Origin: a virus
Reading direction: 5' to 3' (one strand)
Length of the DNA: 39,529 nt
Virus record (IMG/VR): IMGVR_UViG_3300048587_001138
Span: 1-39,529 of that record
Part shown: piece after piece, positions 31,671 to 38,257 of the stretch
How the letters are laid out: each line of letters starts with the position of its first letter
How positions within the stretch are numbered: the first letter of the stretch is position 1
The notes under the pieces: model-generated
Databases searched by the model: none
What the model was told of the DNA's origin: nothing
The model's input: the letters and a program-made list of their open reading frames with translations, nothing else
Position numbers and translations under genes: made by a program

Positions 31671-31879
31671 GGCCCCCTCGCGCCCGCTTCGAGAGGAGCC
31701 GTGCCGTGGGTCTTCGGCCCCCGACAGGTGTGCGGCAGCCCCACGGCCTTCCAGCACCACCGAGTGCGCCGGGAGCCCTTGAGCGCGTTCGTCGCGCCGG
31801 GCACCGGGCGGGGGAGGTCCTCCTCGAACCCCATCAGCCTGCCGCAGTTGGTGCACACCTTGCGCTTTCGCTTGGTCAT
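31667..31879 (-). CDS. Small zinc-finger protein
   Basis: A 70-residue basic protein: MTKRKRKVCTNCGRLMGF, later RWCWKAVGLPHTC. The Cys pairs C9-x2-C12 and C-x8-to-10-C could bind one zinc. Unknown function; RNA or DNA binding is plausible. The ATG overlaps the upstream stop and the stop overlaps the HTH gene start. Confidence 0.62.
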   Translation of the reverse strand: MTKRKRKVCTNCGRLMGFEEDLPRPVPGATNALKGSRRTRWCWKAVGLPHTCRGPKTHGTAPLEAGARGP

Positions 31880-32019
31880 CGAGCCCCCAGCAGCCGGCTG
31901 GCCGCCTCGATGGCGCGGGGGTCCGGCGAGCTCGCCATCAGGATGCGGCGCACGAGCCCATCGTCGTACGACTCGCGCAGCAGGAGCCACACCGGCCCGG
32001 CCTTGACCGCGTACATCAC
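31876..32019 (-). CDS. Very small hypothetical protein
   Basis: A 47-residue protein (VMYAVKAGPVWLLLRESYDDG, LVRRILMASSPDPRAIEAASRLLGAR). The GTG at 32019 overlaps the upstream stop; an ATG at 32016 is the next codon. Tight coupling on both sides supports it as a gene; nothing suggests a function. Confidence 0.5.
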   Translation of the reverse strand: MMYAVKAGPVWLLLRESYDDGLVRRILMASSPDPRAIEAASRLLGAR

Positions 32020-32231
32020 CGCGGCACCTCGCTGCGCACCGCGGCAGCCGCCGCCCTCGCGACGGCCTGCCATTCCCGCGCAGGGACCGTGCCCGGCGCC
32101 TGGTCGGCCACGGCGCGAGCCAGGCGGCCCGCGTCGGTCCGCAGCACCAGGGCGCGCAGGTCCCGGAGGGCGTCGAGCTCGCGGGCGTCCTCGCGCTCGC
32201 GCTCGGCCCAGGCCTTGAGGTCCTCGCTCAC
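32016..32231 (-). CDS. Small helical hypothetical protein
   Basis: A 71-residue protein, strongly helical and charged (VSEDLKAWAEREREDARELDALRDLRALVLRT), ending in an Ala-rich helix. GTG at 32231 overlaps the upstream stop. Possible coiled-coil partner of a neighbour; not recognised. Confidence 0.55.
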   Translation of the reverse strand: MSEDLKAWAEREREDARELDALRDLRALVLRTDAGRLARAVADQAPGTVPAREWQAVARAAAAAVRSEVPR

Positions 32232-32371
32232 GTGCGCCTCCGGAGCCCGAGCTCGCCCACCACCACGCGGTTGCAGCGGTCGCACATGTACGCGATGGAC
32301 CGCGCCTTCGACACGCCCGGCGGGCAGCAGTGCCCGAAGAGCCAGCACACCAGGTCACGAAGGGCGCGCAT
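32228..32371 (-). CDS. Very small zinc-ribbon protein
   Basis: A 47-residue protein: MRALRDLVCWLFGHCCPPGV, then YMCDRCNRVVVGELGLRRRT. The clusters C9...C15-C16 and C-x2-C suggest a zinc ribbon. Its ATG at 32371 overlaps the stop of the zinc-knuckle gene (ATGA), and its TGA overlaps the next GTG. Short, but the frame and both overlaps fit the rest of the operon. Confidence 0.55.
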   Translation of the reverse strand: MRALRDLVCWLFGHCCPPGVSKARSIAYMCDRCNRVVVGELGLRRRT

Positions 32372-33693
32372 CAGAATGGGGCCTCGGCGGTGGTGGGCTC
32401 GTCGACGTACTTCATGCGGCGCTGTTTCTTCGGGCAGCGCTGCCCGTCGTGGTCGCCGAACGGCAGCCCACAGGCGGTGCAGGGCTCCATGATGTCGCCG
32501 CCCTTCGGGAACTTCTTCGAGGCGCGCCGCTTCTTGGGTCGCGCTCGAGCGGCGGCCTGCTCGAGCTCGGCCTTCGCCAGCGACTCGACCATCGTCGGCC
32601 GGTCGTCCTCACGGGCCGCGCAGTCCTCCGGCTTGTGGCCGTCGGCCTCGCCGCAGTGGGGGCACTCCGGGTGCTCCACCTCCGGCTCCTCGGCCTTCGC
32701 CTTCGGGCAGCTCGAGGTGACGTGCCCGTCGGTGAGCTCGTCGCACGTCTCGCACCTGGAGTAGACGTCCCACACCCGCTGCTTGCGGGGCTCGTACACC
32801 TCGAAGCCGCCGATGCAGCGCCGGCGGCCGTCCTGCTCGGCAACATCGCGATCCGCGTAGTGCCCGGCCAGCTCGACGCCGTTGACCCGGAGCACGTAGG
32901 GGCTCGTCTTGCAGACCTTGCAGCCAGCCGGGTGCTCGTCCTCGTCGGGTCGGTCGGCCGGGCGAAGCGCGGCCTGATTGCCGAGCTCGGCGACGCGGCG
33001 CACGTAGTGGTCGCGCTCCGCGTCCAGGGCCATCGCGTAGCCCCGGGCCACCTCGAGCGCCTCCGTCCAGCTCGTGTCGACGCCGACGCCCAGGGCCCGC
33101 GCTAGCTCAAGCGCGAGGAGCTTGCGCAGGCTCGCGGCGAACACCTCGTCGCGGGCGGCTGCCTGGCTCTTCTCACGCCTCACCGCGGCCGGGTGCGGCA
33201 GCTCGCGGGACTGCGCGGGCTCGTCGACCCTGTTGAGCGCCTCCGTAATCTCGGCGGCGCTGAGACCCGCGCTGAGAGCCTCACCCACGGCACTGGCCAT
33301 GAGCCCGACGGCACGTTCCTTTTCCTGAGTCGCCGAGCGAGACGGAGGCGCGGCAGGCGCCCCGCCACGCCGCGCCCGGCGCTCCTCCTCCAGAGCCAGG
33401 ACGTAGCCCCGGGCGACTTCCACCAGGTCGGTGCGCGCGTCACAGCCAAGCACCTTCGCCATGAGCGCGCGGTCGCGGTCGATGTCGAGGAGCGCAGCAG
33501 CGAGCTCGCGCCGCGCCTGCTCGTCATGGTCGACCGCCGCGCCGGCCATCGCGACGAGCTGCGCCCACTCTGCAGCCGGGACCTCGAAGTCCCCGTCGCC
33601 GGCGTCGGCGCGCTCCTCGAGGTCGAGCACCAGCTCCGCGAGCGTGGTGGGCACCGCCCTCGGCTTCGGCTTCCGCACCGCCGCCGCCGTCAC
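32371..33693 (-). CDS. Large helical protein with three CCHC zinc knuckles
   Basis: A 440-residue protein. The N-terminal 270 residues are helical with repeated motifs (VEVARGYVLALEEERRAR and LEVARGYAMALDAERDHY), suggesting an internal duplication. C-terminally there is a CKVCK site and three zinc knuckles: C314-x2-C317-x6-H-x4-C329, C344-x2-C347-x5-H-x4-C358 and C405-x2-C408-x6-H-x4-C420. CCHC knuckles usually bind single-stranded nucleic acid. Not recognised as a known phage protein. GTG at 33693 overlaps the BRCT gene stop. Confidence 0.72.
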   Translation of the reverse strand: MTAAAVRKPKPRAVPTTLAELVLDLEERADAGDGDFEVPAAEWAQLVAMAGAAVDHDEQARRELAAALLDIDRDRALMAKVLGCDARTDLVEVARGYVLALEEERRARRGGAPAAPPSRSATQEKERAVGLMASAVGEALSAGLSAAEITEALNRVDEPAQSRELPHPAAVRREKSQAAARDEVFAASLRKLLALELARALGVGVDTSWTEALEVARGYAMALDAERDHYVRRVAELGNQAALRPADRPDEDEHPAGCKVCKTSPYVLRVNGVELAGHYADRDVAEQDGRRRCIGGFEVYEPRKQRVWDVYSRCETCDELTDGHVTSSCPKAKAEEPEVEHPECPHCGEADGHKPEDCAAREDDRPTMVESLAKAELEQAAARARPKKRRASKKFPKGGDIMEPCTACGLPFGDHDGQRCPKKQRRMKYVDEPTTAEAPF

Positions 33694-34082
33694 GACGCCA
33701 CCTCGAGCATGGCGCGGAACCGAGCCGGGGTGACGATGGCGGTGAGCGAGCCCCGCCGCTGGGCCACCGCGAGCCGCGAGCCGGGCAGCTCCCCGGCGAC
33801 GAGGAGGTCGGTGGAGCCGTCGACCGAGCGCTGCACCACGGCGCCCGCCTGCTTCGCGAGCTCGCGGAGCCGCCGGTGCTCGGTCTCGTCCGCCTGGACC
33901 GCCGCCCGGGTGGCCGCCCGCTCCTCCCGGCTCTGGCGGGCCACCGGCTTCTGGCTCGGGAGGGGCACCATGGCCCCCGTGAAGGCCACGCGGAGCCCCC
34001 GCAGGCTGGCGATAGGCATGCCTCCAGACTCCTGGCTGACGCGGGCGCTCTCGCCCACGTCGCCGATGCTCGACGCTTCCAT
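33690..34082 (-). CDS. BRCT-domain protein, first gene of the eight-gene operon
   Basis: A 130-residue protein. SLRGLRVAFTGAM (27-38) and RRLRELAKQAGAVVQRSVDGSTDLLVAGE (70-98), GSRLAVAQRRG, AIVTPARFRAML form a BRCT fold as found at the end of NAD-dependent DNA ligase; about 30 extra residues lie between the first strand and helix. BRCT domains bind DNA ends or phosphopeptides; no ligase domain is present. The ATG at 34082 has AGGAGGAGC about 6-8 nt upstream, and the start of this unit faces the palindromic region at 34217-34268. Confidence 0.82.
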   Translation of the reverse strand: MEASSIGDVGESARVSQESGGMPIASLRGLRVAFTGAMVPLPSQKPVARQSREERAATRAAVQADETEHRRLRELAKQAGAVVQRSVDGSTDLLVAGELPGSRLAVAQRRGSLTAIVTPARFRAMLEVAS

Positions 34083-34216
34083 GGTGGTGCTCCTCCTGAA
34101 TGGGGGTGCTGCCTCTGCCCTGCCCTCGCTCGACGCCGTTTCTTCGAGGGGCGACCCCTCGATTCCGACCCGCCACCACTTCCCGCCCGTCCCGGACGCC
34201 AATCCGACTGCGCCAA

Positions 34217-34268
34217 TTTACAGAAATTTCTGCTTGTGTCTAGACTTCTTTTCTGCGACAAGTCGCAG
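34217..34268. promoter_or_regulatory. Divergent promoter/operator region
   Basis: An AT-rich stretch between divergent genes. A rightward promoter is possible: TTTACA at 34217-34222 and TAGACT at 34241-34246, 18-bp spacer. Two perfect dyads overlie it: CAGAAATTTCTG (34221-34232) and CTGCGAC-AA-GTCGCAG (34253-34268); the latter ends 2 nt before the ATG at 34271, so a bound protein would block transcription start or ribosome access. It probably also controls the leftward BRCT operon. Confidence 0.58.
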
Positions 34269-34270
34269 TT

Positions 34271-34639
34271 ATGACAGCAACTCACCCCGGAGTGTTGCGA
34301 GCGCAGTTCCGCTCGGGTAGGCGGAAGGACGTGGCGAAACTGTCTGGCCCCAAAACGACGATGCGCGGGCTCTCGGTGTCCTTGGTGACACTCAAGCAGC
34401 TCGACGCAATCGTTGCGGCCGCGACGGAGGCGTACGAGCGCCTCGGCGCCACGTCCAAGGTGAAGCAGTCGGACCTCGCCACGGAAGCGGTCGACGACTG
34501 GGTGGCCCGCTGGCTCCAGCGCTTCGGCCCCGTGCCTGACGCCGCCGACAAGGCCGGTCGGCGCGCCTACGTCGAGAAGCTCGTGCAGGCGCTCGAGGCC
34601 GACGGCATCGAAGCCTTGCTCTCGCGCAAGGTCAGCTGA
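34271..34639 (+). CDS. Putative ribbon-helix-helix-type regulator
   Basis: A 122-residue basic protein. After a 30-residue lead, MRGLSVSLVTLKQLDAIVAAATEAYERLG ... KVKQSDLATEAVDDWVARWL has the strand-helix-helix pattern of RHH DNA-binding proteins. It is transcribed alone from the divergent region whose dyads abut its start, so autoregulation and a part in lysogeny control are plausible. No CI-like repressor is present in the window, which makes it a leading candidate. The start is uncertain: ATG 34271 lacks a good ribosome-binding site; later candidates are GTG 34331 and ATG 34361. Confidence 0.58.
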   Translation: MTATHPGVLRAQFRSGRRKDVAKLSGPKTTMRGLSVSLVTLKQLDAIVAAATEAYERLGATSKVKQSDLATEAVDDWVARWLQRFGPVPDAADKAGRRAYVEKLVQALEADGIEALLSRKVS

Positions 34640-34662
34640 CCCCGATCAAGACCCCGTAGTGC

Positions 34663-34685
34663 TTCTTCGCCGTGACGGCGAGGAG
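34663..34685. terminator. Hairpin between convergent genes
   Basis: TTCTTCGCCG (34663-34672) pairs with CGGCGAGGAG (34676-34685) around TGA, 10 pairs including G-U. It lies between the converging genes at 34639 and 34744 and may end transcription in both directions, though neither side has a U-tract. Confidence 0.4.
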
Positions 34686-34743
34686 CGCCTGCGTTCAACC
34701 CGCCGTGCCCGGAGGCCCCGCCATGGGCTTCAGCTACACCCAG

Positions 34744-35319
34744 CTACTTCTGGTCGAGCTCGGCCAGGGCATCCTCAAGCCAGCGCTGCTCCTCGGCCTG
34801 CAGCTCGTCGGGCAGGTCGTCGGCCTTGAGCGCGGTGAGGGCCGCCTCGAGGTGGCGCCGCTTCGCGCTCGCCGTCTTGAGCCCGTCCACCTTCGTGAGC
34901 ACCGCGTCGACCTCGATGCGCGAGGCCTCCAGCAGCAGGCGCTGGCGGTCGGGGCCGGCGGGGATCTCCGTGAGCGCCTGGGCCAGGGCGTTGCGCCGGG
35001 CCGCGGGGCCCTTCGCGGACTCGAGGCGCTCGAGGGTCGAGGCGACGAGCGCGCTCATCGCCCGCTGCTGGCCGAGGGTGCAGTTGACATGACGCACGGT
35101 GCGCCGGTGCTTGTGCCAGAAGATGTCGTCGCCGGCGGCGACTGCGCGGTTGCAGGTGGTGCAGCGCCCCCGCCAGTTCGCCACGAGCTGCGCCTCGTCG
35201 GAGACCTGCGCCGCGGGGGCGGGCGGGCTCGGGGTGATCGCCAGCAGCACCTTGACGAACACCACCACGCCCAGCACCACCACCGCCGACGCCAGCACGC
35301 ACCACAGCAAGCTCTCCAT
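34744..35319 (-). CDS. Membrane-anchored protein with Cys/His cluster
   Basis: A 191-residue protein. Hydrophobic segment about 5-28 (LWCVLASAVVVLGVVVFVKVLLAI), Pro-rich spacer, then a zinc-type cluster C53-x2-C56 ... H69/H71 ... H77-x2-C80, and a helical C-terminal half. GGGAGGG precedes the ATG. It is a single-gene minus-strand unit between plus-strand genes. This isolated, membrane-anchored layout is typical of lysogen-expressed accessory genes such as superinfection exclusion; function is not recognised. Confidence 0.65.
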   Translation of the reverse strand: MESLLWCVLASAVVVLGVVVFVKVLLAITPSPPAPAAQVSDEAQLVANWRGRCTTCNRAVAAGDDIFWHKHRRTVRHVNCTLGQQRAMSALVASTLERLESAKGPAARRNALAQALTEIPAGPDRQRLLLEASRIEVDAVLTKVDGLKTASAKRRHLEAALTALKADDLPDELQAEEQRWLEDALAELDQK

Positions 35320-35399
35320 CAGCCGTCCCTCCCGTGTCCGAGGCGGCCGACTGTCGCCCAGCGGAGCCGGAGTTCAACTTCTTCTCCCCGAGGTGTCGC

Positions 35400-35963
35400 A
35401 TGAGTCTCCCCGACGAGTTCAACGCGCTGCCCCGCCCGTCGGGGTTCACGCAGTCGAAGGCCACCGAGGCTGAGGTGGCCGTGCTCCGAGAACAGCGCGA
35501 TCGGCTCGCCACCGACGCGCTGGCTGCGCTCGCTGGCGCCGGCATCGCGACGCCCATCGAGGGCTACACCGGCGCGCCCTGGGCGCTGCAGGGTGACATC
35601 GAGCGGCTCGCGAAGGAACGCGACGCCGCCGTTCAGTTGGCTGCGCAGGCGGCCGAGGCGCTCGCCACCGCTCACCGCCGGGCTGCCGACTTCGAGGCCG
35701 CCCTCGCCGACGCGAAGGCCGTGCAGGCCTGCACCGACGCCTGGCTCGACACCGCCCTCGAGGAGCTGGCGCAGGTCCGCGTACGGGCGGCCGAGCTGCA
35801 GGCGGAGCGCGACGAGGCCCGCGATGCCCACATGGTGATGACCCGCCGGCTGTTCGCCACCGAGAAGGAGCGCGACGAGGCTCGGGCCGAGCTGGACCAA
35901 CTGCGAGAGGCCACGCGCATCGCTCTGTCGCTGGCCCTCGAGAAGGCGGAGGGCCGCCCGTGA
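35400..35963 (+). CDS. Coiled-coil protein
   Basis: A 187-residue, mostly alpha-helical protein with heptad character throughout (TEAEVAVLREQRDRLATDAL; AAELQAERDEARDAHM). It starts the rightward block that leads to xis-int. The ATG at 35400 with GAGGTG 5 nt upstream is preferred to the earlier GTG. Function unknown. Confidence 0.65.
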   Translation: MSLPDEFNALPRPSGFTQSKATEAEVAVLREQRDRLATDALAALAGAGIATPIEGYTGAPWALQGDIERLAKERDAAVQLAAQAAEALATAHRRAADFEAALADAKAVQACTDAWLDTALEELAQVRVRAAELQAERDEARDAHMVMTRRLFATEKERDEARAELDQLREATRIALSLALEKAEGRP

Positions 35964-36244
35964 AGACCGGCGACGCGGAGCTCGAGCTGTGGGTCGAGGC
36001 GAAGGACGGCCGGGCCTTCTGCCTGGTGGTGTTCTCCCGCCGGCGGGGTGTGCCGGGCAGCAAGGCCTGGGCGCGCCCCCAGTACCGCTGGTGGGTCGAG
36101 GAGTGGGCCTCGGAGGAGCAGGCCGACACACTGGGTGAGCCCGACCGCCCCACCCGGCGCAGCCCCGTGCGCGTGGAGAGCACCTTCCAGGAGGCGATGC
36201 GCCGAGCTCGCCGCCAGGCCGAGAAGATGGAGGCCCGCCGTTGA
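35960..36244 (+). CDS. Small hypothetical protein
   Basis: A 94-residue protein, Trp/Arg-rich (ELELWVEAKDGRAFCLVVFSRRRG; YRWWVEEWASEEQ), likely a small alpha/beta fold with a basic C-terminal helix. GTG start overlaps the previous stop; its own stop overlaps a TTG start. Not recognised. Confidence 0.6.
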   Translation: MKTGDAELELWVEAKDGRAFCLVVFSRRRGVPGSKAWARPQYRWWVEEWASEEQADTLGEPDRPTRRSPVRVESTFQEAMRRARRQAEKMEARR

Positions 36245-36642
36245 GCTTCGACGACCGCCTCCAGAAGCGCCCGCCGCTGCCCATCGCCATCGGTGCGCCG
36301 ACCAAGTCGGTGGGGCTGGCGCTGTGCATGCCCCAGGTGGTCGCCGTGGCCGGGCAGGCGCAGGGCCTCCTCACCGGCGACCTCGCGCCGCTGGTGGCCG
36401 GGGGGCTGGGCGCCCTGCGGCTGCTCGACGCGGTCGACGAGCTGCTCGGCGAATTCGTGCAGCAGGTCGCCGAGCCGGCGGCCGAGGGCCTGGGCTACGC
36501 GGTGCTGCCGGGCGCGCTCGCGGCCGAGCTCCACGCCGCGGCGAAGCTCATCCGCGCGCACATGCAGTCGGTCGACGCCGCCCAGGCTGAGGCCCGCGCC
36601 GCGCACGAGCGCTTCCACGCGCACGGGGAGCCCCTCCATTGA
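36241..36642 (+). CDS. Hypothetical protein with TTG start
   Basis: A 133-residue Ala/Leu-rich helical protein (VGLALCMPQVVAVAGQAQGLLTGDLAPLVAGGLGALRLLDAVDELL). The TTG at 36241 overlaps the previous stop (TTGA), the same overlap style as the neighbouring genes. The hydrophobic stretch is more likely a packed helix bundle than a membrane domain. Unknown function. Confidence 0.58.
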   Translation: MSFDDRLQKRPPLPIAIGAPTKSVGLALCMPQVVAVAGQAQGLLTGDLAPLVAGGLGALRLLDAVDELLGEFVQQVAEPAAEGLGYAVLPGALAAELHAAAKLIRAHMQSVDAAQAEARAAHERFHAHGEPLH

Positions 36643-37043
36643 GCCTCGCCGCCGCCATCGCCCGCCGCATGCTGGCGAAGAAGGGTGCACCCCGAGAGGT
36701 CTCGAAGGGCACCTCGAAGGTCCCACCGACGAGCCGCCCGGAGGCGCGTAGCCCGGAGCGTACCCCGGCCCCCCCCCCCCCGCCCATCACCCTGCCCCCG
36801 CTGGTGCTCGAGGTGGCTCCGCCGCCCCCGCCCGTGCTTCGGCCGGGCTGGTCGTCGAGCTGCAAGGCGGTCAACGCCGCCACGGGCCGCCAGTGCGCGC
36901 TGCTCCATGGCCACTCCGGGGCCCACCGCCACGGGTCCACCGCCTTCGTGACGGTCGCTCTCTCCGATGCCGAGGTCGCCCGCGCCAGGGCCCGCTTCGA
37001 CGATGCCGCGCAGTCCCGCCGTCTCAACCCGATGTCCACCTGA
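36639..37043 (+). CDS. Proline-rich protein with Cys/His motif; contains a 13-C tract
   Basis: A 134-residue protein with TTG start (TTGA overlap). A basic N-terminus is followed by a Pro-rich centre encoded partly by 13 consecutive C residues, then a compact C-terminal region with CKAVNAATGRQCALLHGHSGAHRH. That Cys/His block is common in small actinobacterial and phage proteins and may bind zinc. The C tract could slip and switch the last 85 or so residues on or off. Not coupled to the next gene. Confidence 0.58.
   Translation: MSLAAAIARRMLAKKGAPREVSKGTSKVPPTSRPEARSPERTPAPPPPPITLPPLVLEVAPPPPPVLRPGWSSSCKAVNAATGRQCALLHGHSGAHRHGSTAFVTVALSDAEVARARARFDDAAQSRRLNPMST
36769..36781 (+). repeat. 13-base poly-C tract in a coding region
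   Basis: Thirteen C residues in a row, in frame as part of the PAPPPPP segment. Homopolymers of this length are prone to slippage during replication, transcription or sequencing. Confidence 0.8.
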
Positions 37044-37053
37044 AGGCCTCCCC

Positions 37054-37356
37054 ATGAGCGACGACTTGAAGACGTGCACCCGTACCGGCTGCGGCAAGAG
37101 GCTGCGCAGCGACAACACCACCGGCGTCTGCGGCTCCGGCTGCCTCAGCGACGAGGCCCCGCCGGCGAAGCGCGCGAAGGCCTCGAAGGTCGCGGGGCCG
37201 CGCAAGCCGAAGCGCGAGGCCAGCGCCGCCGGCGACGGCGAGGCCGTGGAGCGCTTCCGCACCGTGGCCACCGCCCTGGGCCTGGACCCGGAGGAGATCC
37301 TCGCCGAGTTCGCGGAGGCGTGGATCGCCGAGCTCCGCGGGAAGGTGGCCGCGTGA
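37054..37356 (+). CDS. Small zinc-finger-like protein
   Basis: A 100-residue protein. CTRTGCGKRL ... GVCGSGC (residues 8-29) is a likely zinc site; a basic linker (KRAKASKVAGPRKPKRE) and a C-terminal helix follow (VERFRTVATALGLDPEEILAEFAEAWIAELRG). Possibly a small DNA-binding protein. ATG at 37054 follows the previous stop by 10 nt; its stop overlaps the next GTG. Confidence 0.6.
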   Translation: MSDDLKTCTRTGCGKRLRSDNTTGVCGSGCLSDEAPPAKRAKASKVAGPRKPKREASAAGDGEAVERFRTVATALGLDPEEILAEFAEAWIAELRGKVAA

Positions 37357-37874
37357 AGCCCGTCACCACCACCGACTGGCGGGCCGCGATGGATGGGCCG
37401 CAGCACTTCTGGACCTGCGACGACACCGCCGAGAGACTCACTCACGACTGCCTCAGCGACGCTGTCGAGGAGTACATCGACGGCCTCTTCGTGCCAGCGC
37501 GCGGCCTCGAGGCGTTCCTCCGGGAGAAGGTCTCGCCTCTCACCATCTTCGGCTACTCGCGCGCCAAGGTGACGGACGAGCGGCTCGCCGACCTCGCCAA
37601 CGACCTCGCGGACCACCTGCAGGAGCGGCTCGATGACGGCTACGACGACTGGAGCGACCCGGACGGGCAGCACCAGGTGATCGACGACACCGGCAAGGCC
37701 GCGCTCGCCGAGCGCTTCTTCGCCGTGCTGCGGGATGAGCGGGCGCACATCGAGCCTTGGGGCTGCGAGGTCACCGCGAAGGTGACGGTCGAGGGCGACG
37801 AGCTCGTCGCGATGGTCCGGGAGCTCTGCCCGTACTGGTTCGAGGAGGGACCGCTTACCGCCCCGGGGCGGTAA
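37353..37874 (+). CDS. Hypothetical acidic protein
   Basis: A 173-residue acidic protein (FWTCDDTAERLTHDCLSDAVEEYIDGL; LDDGYDDWSDPDGQHQVIDDTGKAALAERFF). Not recognised; proteins of this general look occur in phage accessory regions. GTG start overlaps the previous stop. Its last codons and stop (P-L-T-A-P-G-R, TAA at 37872-37874) lie inside palindromic repeat copy B, so the repeat may have changed the original C-terminus. Confidence 0.65.
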   Translation: MKPVTTTDWRAAMDGPQHFWTCDDTAERLTHDCLSDAVEEYIDGLFVPARGLEAFLREKVSPLTIFGYSRAKVTDERLADLANDLADHLQERLDDGYDDWSDPDGQHQVIDDTGKAALAERFFAVLRDERAHIEPWGCEVTAKVTVEGDELVAMVRELCPYWFEEGPLTAPGR

Positions 37875-37876
37875 GC
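37847..37876 (+). repeat. Palindromic repeat copy B, upstream of xis
   Basis: The 28 bp 37847-37874 are identical, inverted, to 4885-4912. Here the central 24 bp (37853-37876) are a perfect palindrome with half-site GCTTACCGCCCC. It ends 16 nt before the xis ATG and supplies the stop codon of the previous gene. It could be an operator controlling xis-int or a small mobile palindrome. Confidence 0.78.
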
Positions 37877-37892
37877 GCTTCGAGGAGGGGTC

Positions 37893-38246
37893 ATGCGCAC
37901 CATCGAGGACACCATCCGCGTCGTCGTTCGCGAGGAGGTTCGCGCCGCCCTCGACGAGGTCCGCAGCGCCCTCGCCGAGCTCCGGCCCGCGCCCGTGCCC
38001 GACACGATGCTCACCGTGGAGCAGGTGGCGCAGCGCGTCGGCGGGGTCTCGCCTGAGACGGTCCGCGACTGGATTCGCCGCGGGAAGCTGGCGGGGCGGC
38101 GCGCGGGGAAGCGGCTCCTCGTGGCCCCGCAGGCGCTCGAGGCCTTCCTCGCGGGCGTGGTCTCCGAAGAGAAGGTCGAGCTGGGCGAAGATGAGCACAT
38201 GGCTTTGTTGATCGATCGCATCGGGAGCAAGCGCCCCGCGCGCTGA
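37893..38246 (+). CDS. xis: Excisionase-type HTH protein
   Basis: A 117-residue protein. After a helical N-terminal 30 residues, MLTVEQVAQRVGGVSPETVRDWIRRGKLAGRRAGKRLLVAPQALEAFLAG (39-88) is a MerR/Xis-like winged HTH (HTH_17). Its place 11 bp upstream of int indicates an excisionase / directionality factor that bends att DNA. GAGGAGGGG precedes the ATG. Another role in regulation of int is possible. Confidence 0.82.
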   Translation: MRTIEDTIRVVVREEVRAALDEVRSALAELRPAPVPDTMLTVEQVAQRVGGVSPETVRDWIRRGKLAGRRAGKRLLVAPQALEAFLAGVVSEEKVELGEDEHMALLIDRIGSKRPAR

Positions 38247-38257
38247 AGGAGACGACC

